In this document: positions 51,184-55,156 of the stretch, piece after piece
Layout: each line of letters starts with the position of its first letter
How positions within the stretch are numbered: position 1 is the stretch's first letter
DNA from: SBAX01 sp964646605
Lineage (GTDB): Bacteria; Planctomycetota; Phycisphaerae; UBA1845
Assembly: GCA_964646605.1 (NCBI GenBank)
Contig: CAZYEX010000116.1
Location: 1-55,156 of the forward strand
Length of the DNA: 55,156 bases
Direction: 5' to 3'
Program-made: the position numbers and the translations under genes
Notes under the pieces: model-generated
Databases searched by the model: none
What the model saw: the letters and a program-made list of their open reading frames with translations, nothing else
What the model was told of the DNA's origin: nothing

Positions 51184-52632
51184 ATGAGGCGCGCCCGACT
51201 CTTTTGGAAGTTGTTCCTGGGCAACGCGGCGATCGTAGGGTTCGTGGTCCTCGCATCCGTTTGGGCCCCCCGTTTCGTACTTCTCCTTTTCGGTCTCGCT
51301 CTCGCGGCGGGTTTTGCCGTACTTTGCAGCCGTCGCATGACGCGACTGACCTCCGCCACCCAGGCCATCGCCCGCGGGGAGTTCTCCACGAAACTTCCCC
51401 TCGGCGGTTCCGACGAGGTGGCCCTTTTGGCGCGTTCCATTCAACGCCTCCGCGATCGCTTGGGCCAACACCAGTCGGCGAACGAAGGCCAGCGAAAAAC
51501 GCTGGAATCGCTGCTGGCGGAACTGAACGAGGGGATTGTCGTGGTCCGCGACGACGGGCGGATCGTGATGGCGAACCGGGCGGCAGCCCGAATGTTGGGC
51601 CACGTTCGCCCGCCACTCGACGATGCGGTCGGCGCTGTCGGTCTGAACTTGGAGCAGTTCCTGCCGCAGCACGCGCTGCAACGCCTGGTCCTGGCGCCAA
51701 GGCCGCCTCCGGTTTCGGTCGACGGGGGCGATTTGCGCGACTCCTCGTCTGCGGCGACTGCGGTCGAGGTCGAGACGCCGCGGGGGACGACGCACGTCCT
51801 GGCACGTGTGTGCGACCTCGACCTTCCGGCCCGTGGTGACGACGGCGGAACGGCGAAGGGACGGCTCTTGATTCTGGCCGACGTAACCGAGCGGCAACGG
51901 GCTTTGCGTTTGCGCACGGATTTCGTCGCCAACGCCTCGCACGAACTGCGGACCCCGCTATCCGCCATCCGCGCCGCGGTCGAAACGCTGGGCAAGATGG
52001 ACTTCGCAGCGGAATCCGCCCATGCCCCGAGGTTCGTCGATGTCATCGCGCGGCACGTGGCGCGCTTGGAAGCGTTGGTCGGCGATCTGCTGGACCTTTC
52101 CCGGCTGGAATCCGCGGCGGGTCGGTTCCAGCCGACCGACCTGTGGGTCCATCGCATCGGCGACGAGCTCCGTTCCCGTTGGGCGGACATGGCCCAGGCC
52201 AAGTCGCTGCGCTGGGACGTACAGGCGGCGGAGGACTGTCCGATCCTTCGGTCGAGTCCCGAGCTTCTCCGCATGGTCCTCGACAACCTGGTGGACAACG
52301 CGATGAAATTCACCGGCCCGGGTGGAGCGGTCACCGTCCGCGCCCGCCAAGATGGGAATCGGGTGGTCTTGGAAGTGAGTGACACGGGATGTGGGATTCC
52401 GGAAAGCGAGCAGGAGCGCGTCTTCGAGCGTTTCTACCAAGTGACGCCGTCGCGCTCCGGAACGGGAAGCCTGGCCGATGTCCCTCGGGGTACCGGGCTG
52501 GGGCTGGCCATCGTTCGTCACGCGGTCACCGCGATGGGCGGCTCGGTGGGCCTGGAGAGCGAACCCAGCCGGGGCACGTGCGTCCGTGTCGTCCTTCCAT
52601 GCGGAGACGCCCGGTCGGCGTCCGCGTCGTGA
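51184..52632 (+). CDS. PhoR-like sensor histidine kinase
   Basis: A 482-residue kinase. Two transmembrane helices at about 10-48 are separated by only a few residues, so no sizeable periplasmic sensor exists. A HAMP-like linker (SRRMTRLTSATQAIARGEFS) and a PAS-like domain (ELNEGIVVVRDDGRIVMANR) follow. The core has NASHELRTPLSAIRAAVETL (His near 251), N-box DNLVDNAMKFTG, G1 DTGCGIPESEQERVFERFYQ and G2 GTGLGLAIV. The lack of a periplasmic loop resembles PhoR, which senses through a transporter. ATG 51184 was chosen after the regulator stop; a longer frame would overlap the regulator. Confidence 0.9.
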   Translation: MRRARLFWKLFLGNAAIVGFVVLASVWAPRFVLLLFGLALAAGFAVLCSRRMTRLTSATQAIARGEFSTKLPLGGSDEVALLARSIQRLRDRLGQHQSANEGQRKTLESLLAELNEGIVVVRDDGRIVMANRAAARMLGHVRPPLDDAVGAVGLNLEQFLPQHALQRLVLAPRPPPVSVDGGDLRDSSSAATAVEVETPRGTTHVLARVCDLDLPARGDDGGTAKGRLLILADVTERQRALRLRTDFVANASHELRTPLSAIRAAVETLGKMDFAAESAHAPRFVDVIARHVARLEALVGDLLDLSRLESAAGRFQPTDLWVHRIGDELRSRWADMAQAKSLRWDVQAAEDCPILRSSPELLRMVLDNLVDNAMKFTGPGGAVTVRARQDGNRVVLEVSDTGCGIPESEQERVFERFYQVTPSRSGTGSLADVPRGTGLGLAIVRHAVTAMGGSVGLESEPSRGTCVRVVLPCGDARSASAS

Positions 52633-53194
52633 TAGGCGTCGTCCCTACGCCGTGAACAGGTCGGCCTTCGGGACAGGGGACCCCAGCGGGCAAGAGCAAC
52701 ATCAACGACGCGCGGTCCGGCCCTACAGTGAGACCGTCGGCATTGCGCACTTGGTTTAATCGGGAGGCGGTTCGAGCGCTGGGCGTTACAGTGTGGCTGA
52801 CGAGTGGGTTCGTTTGGTATCTTTTTTTCTCGCATTCCTTTCATGGGGTCACCATGGACGGCGCGTGTTCCGTCTCGGCGTCGCCCGCGGCGGCGTGCCG
52901 TTTGGTGTATGTTAGGCTTGCCGGAGCGGGAAGTCAAGGGGAGGGGAGGCGAATTGCCGATTTCCAATTTCCAATCCTTGACGCTACGCGTAAAGGACAG
53001 GTTGCCGATTGGGGCGGGGGAATGGCGATTGGCGATCCTTGGCACTTTGCGTCAAGGACAGGTTGTCGATTGGGGAAGGGGTGGGCGGTCGAGAGGGTGG
53101 AAGGCAGGGGGCCGAAAACGTCGAGTTTTGTATCGAAAAGTGGAATGTCCCGAATGGCCCCCGAATGGCCGCCAGCGGCGTGAGGGGCAGCGTT
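52633..53194. other. Repeat-rich intergenic region
   Basis: No credible gene. AAGGACAGGTTGCCGATTGG (from 52993) recurs as AAGGACAGGTTGTCGATTGG (from 53054), each preceded by a TTGACGCTACGCGTA- or TTTGCGTC-type segment. The first part also carries GCCGATTTCCAATTTCCAAT-type simple repeats. Similar words occur near 3.16-3.25 kb. A short hydrophobic frame near 52.8 kb (GVTVWLTSGFVWYLFFSHSF) is not convincing because it runs into the repeats. Confidence 0.5.
52993..53074. repeat. Direct repeat AAGGACAGGTTGYCGATTGGGG
   Basis: Two copies of a roughly 22-bp unit with one transition between them, spaced 61 bp start to start (about 52993 and 53054). Confidence 0.6.
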
Positions 53195-53548
53195 TCAGAA
53201 CGCGCACAGCGCAAACGCCAGTGCGAATCCACTTGCGAGCACGAAGGCGATAATCTGCACGAACGAGGGCAGACGAATGTTCGATGCGAACAGGTGAGAG
53301 TGATTGAGTGTTGCTGGCCCCTTGCACAACGTCCCTGTCATCGCCAGAAGCATCCACACACCGCCGACGATGGATATGAAATAGAGTATCCACGCCACCT
53401 TCATCATCCAGATGCAGCCCGTCCGCCCCGCTGGCATGAGGTCGCTGGCGAACGTGATCGTCAGGGCCATCACGCCGGTTGCCAGCCCGATCAACTGTGT
53501 GGTGCTTTCCTTGGCAAACTCGAACGTGTTGGTCGTGCGCTCATCCAT
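53195..53548 (-). CDS. Small hypothetical membrane protein
   Basis: 117 residues from ATG 53548. The soluble start TTNTFEFAKESTTQLIGLAT leads into three hydrophobic segments (GLATGVMALTITFA; MMKVAWILYFISIVGGVWML; FVQIIAFVLASGFALAFALC). No family is recognised with confidence. The start is 1 nt from the stop of the upstream small gene (TGACATG), so the two form an operon. Any link to the repair genes further upstream is speculative. Confidence 0.6.
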   Translation of the reverse strand: MDERTTNTFEFAKESTTQLIGLATGVMALTITFASDLMPAGRTGCIWMMKVAWILYFISIVGGVWMLLAMTGTLCKGPATLNHSHLFASNIRLPSFVQIIAFVLASGFALAFALCAF

Positions 53549-53549
53549 G

Positions 53550-53831
53550 TCAGCAGAACGGGAAGAGCGGACAGAGTTTGATGCGCGCGGCGTCAAAGGT
53601 CCGTTCGCGAAGTTCGTCGAGATTTCGACGCTTTGCGTCTTCCACCATCTCCTTCACGAACCGGCGAAAGTTCGCCTGGATCAGGGCTTTTTGAGGGGGC
53701 GGGCTGGAACGGTACAACTGATCCTGCGGGGTGATGAATCGTCGTACATTGCTCTCGCAGTCTGAGCCAACGCCAAGCCCAGCAGCCCTGGCTTCATCGA
53801 ACAGGATCGGCATCAGGTCAACTTCGATCAT
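53550..53831 (-). CDS. Small hypothetical protein, first gene of a two-gene operon
   Basis: A 93-residue soluble protein (MIEVDLMPILFDEARAAGLG, QANFRRFVKEMVEDAKRRNL). Charged amphipathic helices dominate, with no membrane segment or known motif. A 15-bp palindrome covers its start codon. No good ribosome-binding site is visible. Coupling to the membrane protein gene suggests the two products work together; the pair could be a small toxin-antitoxin-like or stress module, but nothing in the sequence proves that. Confidence 0.5.
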   Translation of the reverse strand: MIEVDLMPILFDEARAAGLGVGSDCESNVRRFITPQDQLYRSSPPPQKALIQANFRRFVKEMVEDAKRRNLDELRERTFDAARIKLCPLFPFC

Positions 53832-53836
53832 CGAAG
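53822..53836. promoter_or_regulatory. 15-bp palindrome over a start codon
   Basis: CTTCGATCATCGAAG is a perfect inverted repeat with a 1-nt centre, overlapping the ATG (53831-53829) of the 93-residue gene. Possible autoregulatory operator or translational hairpin. Confidence 0.3.
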
Positions 53837-53860
53837 CAGTTTACCAGAACCCGCCTTGCG

Positions 53861-54001
53861 CTACAGGACCCAGCCAGGCAGGGCGGTCGCCTGCCGGATC
53901 CACGTCGCCAATTGCGCCTCGTCGAGCTTGCCCCCCCCATCGTCCTCGTGGATGTCGAGGGAGCGGGTGTTCCTGTCCCTGCTGGGGCCGGGCGGGGGCG
54001 G
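53861..54001 (-). pseudogene. C-terminal remnant of a DUF1801 protein
   Basis: Directly after, and in frame with, the TGA of the AlkD-like gene the strand continues for 46 codons as PPPPGPSRDRNTRSLDIHED, then KLDEAQLATWIRQATALPGW, and ends in TAG. This matches the conserved tail of DUF1801 proteins (TRxLDIHEDDxLDEAQ..AWVKQA..LPGW). The N-terminal hundred residues of the family are missing and there is no start codon. A deletion probably joined the 3' part of a DUF1801 gene to the alkylation-repair gene. Confidence 0.65.
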
Positions 54002-54694
54002 TCAGCTCTGCCGTTTCACCATCTCTGGCACGCACACCGGCACGTACGGCGGCGTGCAGCCCTTCGACACCGGCCAATCCTTGTACAACCCGATCTTCTC
54101 GCCGATGGCGATGGCGCGCTTGCGATGCTTGGCATGATGAATGCCGATCGCAATGAGCGTGTTGTTCATCGTCCATTGCGTCTCGGGCGGCGCATCAGCC
54201 ATCTCCGACTCGATGCGATCCAGCAGCCCCGGCAAGTCAAGTCCTTCAACATCCTTCCCCCCCTTGTTGATCCGACTCGCGGTGAGGTTCCACCCCGCGC
54301 GTGCCGCCCAACCATCCTCATCCTCCATCCACTTGATGCGAAGCGACTCCTTGTCGGCAGGGGGCTGTTCCTTGACGATGTACGCGTTGAGCCAGTCCGC
54401 CACCCACGCGAACCTGGCCGCGCGCACCATCTTGTCCAACTGCGCAGCCGAGAGCGACTTCGGCTTCATCAGCAGGATCGCGAGCAGTTGGGCGTCGATG
54501 TTGCCGGTCTTCCACAACTGCAGGGCCAGTTCGTGATTGGCAGGGGGGGGCTTGATCTTCTTGGCGAGTGTGCGGAGATCGCCCATCGCGACGCCGAACT
54601 GCTTCGCCTTGCCCGCGCCGTTCTTGACGTTGAAGGCACGGCGCTTCTCATCGCCGAGAGATTCGAGTTTCGCCAGCGTTTCCTTGAGGTTCAT
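54002..54694 (-). CDS. DNA alkylation repair protein (AlkD-like HEAT-repeat family)
   Basis: A 230-residue protein of the PF08713 family, which removes or recognises alkylated bases using HEAT-like helical repeats. Motifs: KQFGVAMGDLRTLAKKIK, HELALQLWKTGNIDAQLLAI, FAWVADWLNAYIVKEQPP, WAARAGWNLTASRI and IGLYKDWPVSKGCTPPYVPV. The family's C-terminal end (EMVKRQS) is complete. The neighbouring DUF1801 remnant and YdeI/OmdA gene are frequent companions of such genes. Start at ATG 54694 without a strong ribosome site. Confidence 0.8.
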   Translation of the reverse strand: MNLKETLAKLESLGDEKRRAFNVKNGAGKAKQFGVAMGDLRTLAKKIKPPPANHELALQLWKTGNIDAQLLAILLMKPKSLSAAQLDKMVRAARFAWVADWLNAYIVKEQPPADKESLRIKWMEDEDGWAARAGWNLTASRINKGGKDVEGLDLPGLLDRIESEMADAPPETQWTMNNTLIAIGIHHAKHRKRAIAIGEKIGLYKDWPVSKGCTPPYVPVCVPEMVKRQS

Positions 54695-54766
54695 GGCCGC
54701 GATTGTAGCGAAGGGGCAACAGCGCCTGCAAGCGATTCGCGATCAATCGCCCCGACGATTCATCGG

Positions 54767-55156
54767 CTACTGGGGGGCGGCTACGGGGCAGCTGAGGCTG
54801 TTGCTATACATCCCGGACTGATCGAAGCAGCAAGGGCGTCGCTTCCCGGCCGCGAGCATCGAGCAGGCATTCCCGATCCGACGCGCGCGAGTCTCGGCTT
54901 GCTTGGCGGAGACAATCCAGTGAATCCAATCTCTGCGCGCGATGGGCGTGATGTCCGACCACACCTCCCGCGCCTTCGAGTGGGCGGCCGCGAGCGCCTT
55001 CCGCAGATCTGGCGGCACCGTGGGTTCCGGCTCCTCCGCCACCGGCGCGATTTCCAGCGTGACGACGTCGCCCGCCTCCGCGCCTGCCGCTTCGCGCATC
55101 TTCCGGTCCACTTTGAGCCAGTGGCCTCCTTGGCCATCTGGCTCGAACGTGGCTCG
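54767..55156 (-). CDS. YdeI/OmdA family protein with DUF1905, cut by the window edge
   Basis: The frame is open from the right edge. The visible 129 residues begin with ATFEPDGQGGHWLKVDRKMR and EAAGAEAGDVVTLEIAP, the end of a DUF1905 domain. PPDLRKALAAAHSKAREVWS, PIARRDWIHWIVSAKQAETR and ARRIGNACSMLAAGKRRPCC form the YdeI/OmdA part. Such proteins are linked to bacteriocin tolerance in enterobacteria, but the biochemical role is unknown. The N-terminus lies outside the window. Confidence 0.7.
   Translation of the reverse strand, partial: RATFEPDGQGGHWLKVDRKMREAAGAEAGDVVTLEIAPVAEEPEPTVPPDLRKALAAAHSKAREVWSDITPIARRDWIHWIVSAKQAETRARRIGNACSMLAAGKRRPCCFDQSGMYSNSLSCPVAAPQ

Noticed and set aside
52728..53183. 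Plus-strand frame with a hydrophobic start (GVTVWLTSGFVWYLFF) as a small membrane protein
   Set aside because: It lacks a convincing ribosome site and its second half is translated repeat sequence.
54002..54004. In-frame TGA in the AlkD-like/DUF1801 continuation as a selenocysteine codon
   Set aside because: The repair protein ends at its normal family C-terminus. The position is not a redox motif, and the following tail is a different family fragment.

Overview
The window looks like chromosomal DNA of a GC-rich Planctomycetota bacterium, probably of the Phycisphaerae type or a relative. This is inferred from content: a BamB-like PQQ beta-propeller exported protein, a huge TPR/PQQ protein, several secreted beta-helix and FG-GAP proteins with dockerin-like DCNxNGxPD tails, a DUF2723 membrane protein, and short palindromic intergenic repeats of the kind that yield spurious peptides such as NPKRQRG/SLALRV. 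No rRNA, phage, transposase or CRISPR array is visible; one tRNA-Arg(CCU) is.

Layout. 1-3.4 kb: a decayed hybrid-cluster-protein gene (frameshift plus lost C-terminus), a PQQ propeller protein and a metallo-beta-lactamase stub. 3.4-10.4 kb (minus strand): gamma-glutamyltransferase, MTA-phosphorylase-like protein and a 1424-residue TPR/PQQ protein. 10.5-13.9 kb: selB-selA, the selenocysteine delivery and synthesis pair, overlapping by 4 nt. 14.1-15.3 kb: an anti-anti-sigma STAS protein followed by an RsbW-type kinase fused to an acylphosphatase. 15.5-17.8 kb: zinc phospholipase-C-like protein and metK. 17.8-22.5 kb: two divergent beta-helix surface proteins lying between metK and a 30-bp copy of the metK 3' end.

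22.9-28.2 kb: a tight five-gene signalling cassette (PAS histidine kinase, CheY-like receiver, HD-GYP phosphodiesterase, GAF plus degenerate GGDEF, STAS) bracketed by two copies of an AAGTTCGAAG-type repeat. 28.3-35.5 kb: a type IV pilus/type II secretion-like assembly operon (GspE, GspF, PilM, PilN, PilO, PilP/GspC-like, GspG-like pseudopilin) without secretin or prepilin peptidase, ending in a PxKF-like exported protein carrying a palindromic repeat. 35.5-37.2 kb: an opposing FHA-GAF histidine kinase.

37.5-47.7 kb: housekeeping and membrane genes: hypothetical protein, MFS transporter, DUF2723 protein with HTH partner, 1-acylglycerol-phosphate-type acyltransferase, YidD, a MacA/LolD-like exporter pair lacking its permease, HicBA toxin-antitoxin and an MsbA-like ABC exporter. 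47.8-52.6 kb: tRNA-Arg, an FG-GAP/dockerin surface protein, and a PhoB/PhoR-like two-component pair preceded by two perfect hairpins. 52.6-55.2 kb: repeat-rich spacer, two small unknown genes, a DUF1801 remnant, an AlkD-like DNA alkylation repair protein and a YdeI/OmdA protein cut by the window edge.

The most unusual points are the metK-tail duplication around the beta-helix genes, the RsbW-acylphosphatase fusion, and the repeat-bracketed signalling cassette next to the secretion/pilus operon. All functions are read from protein motifs by eye; no database search was run.
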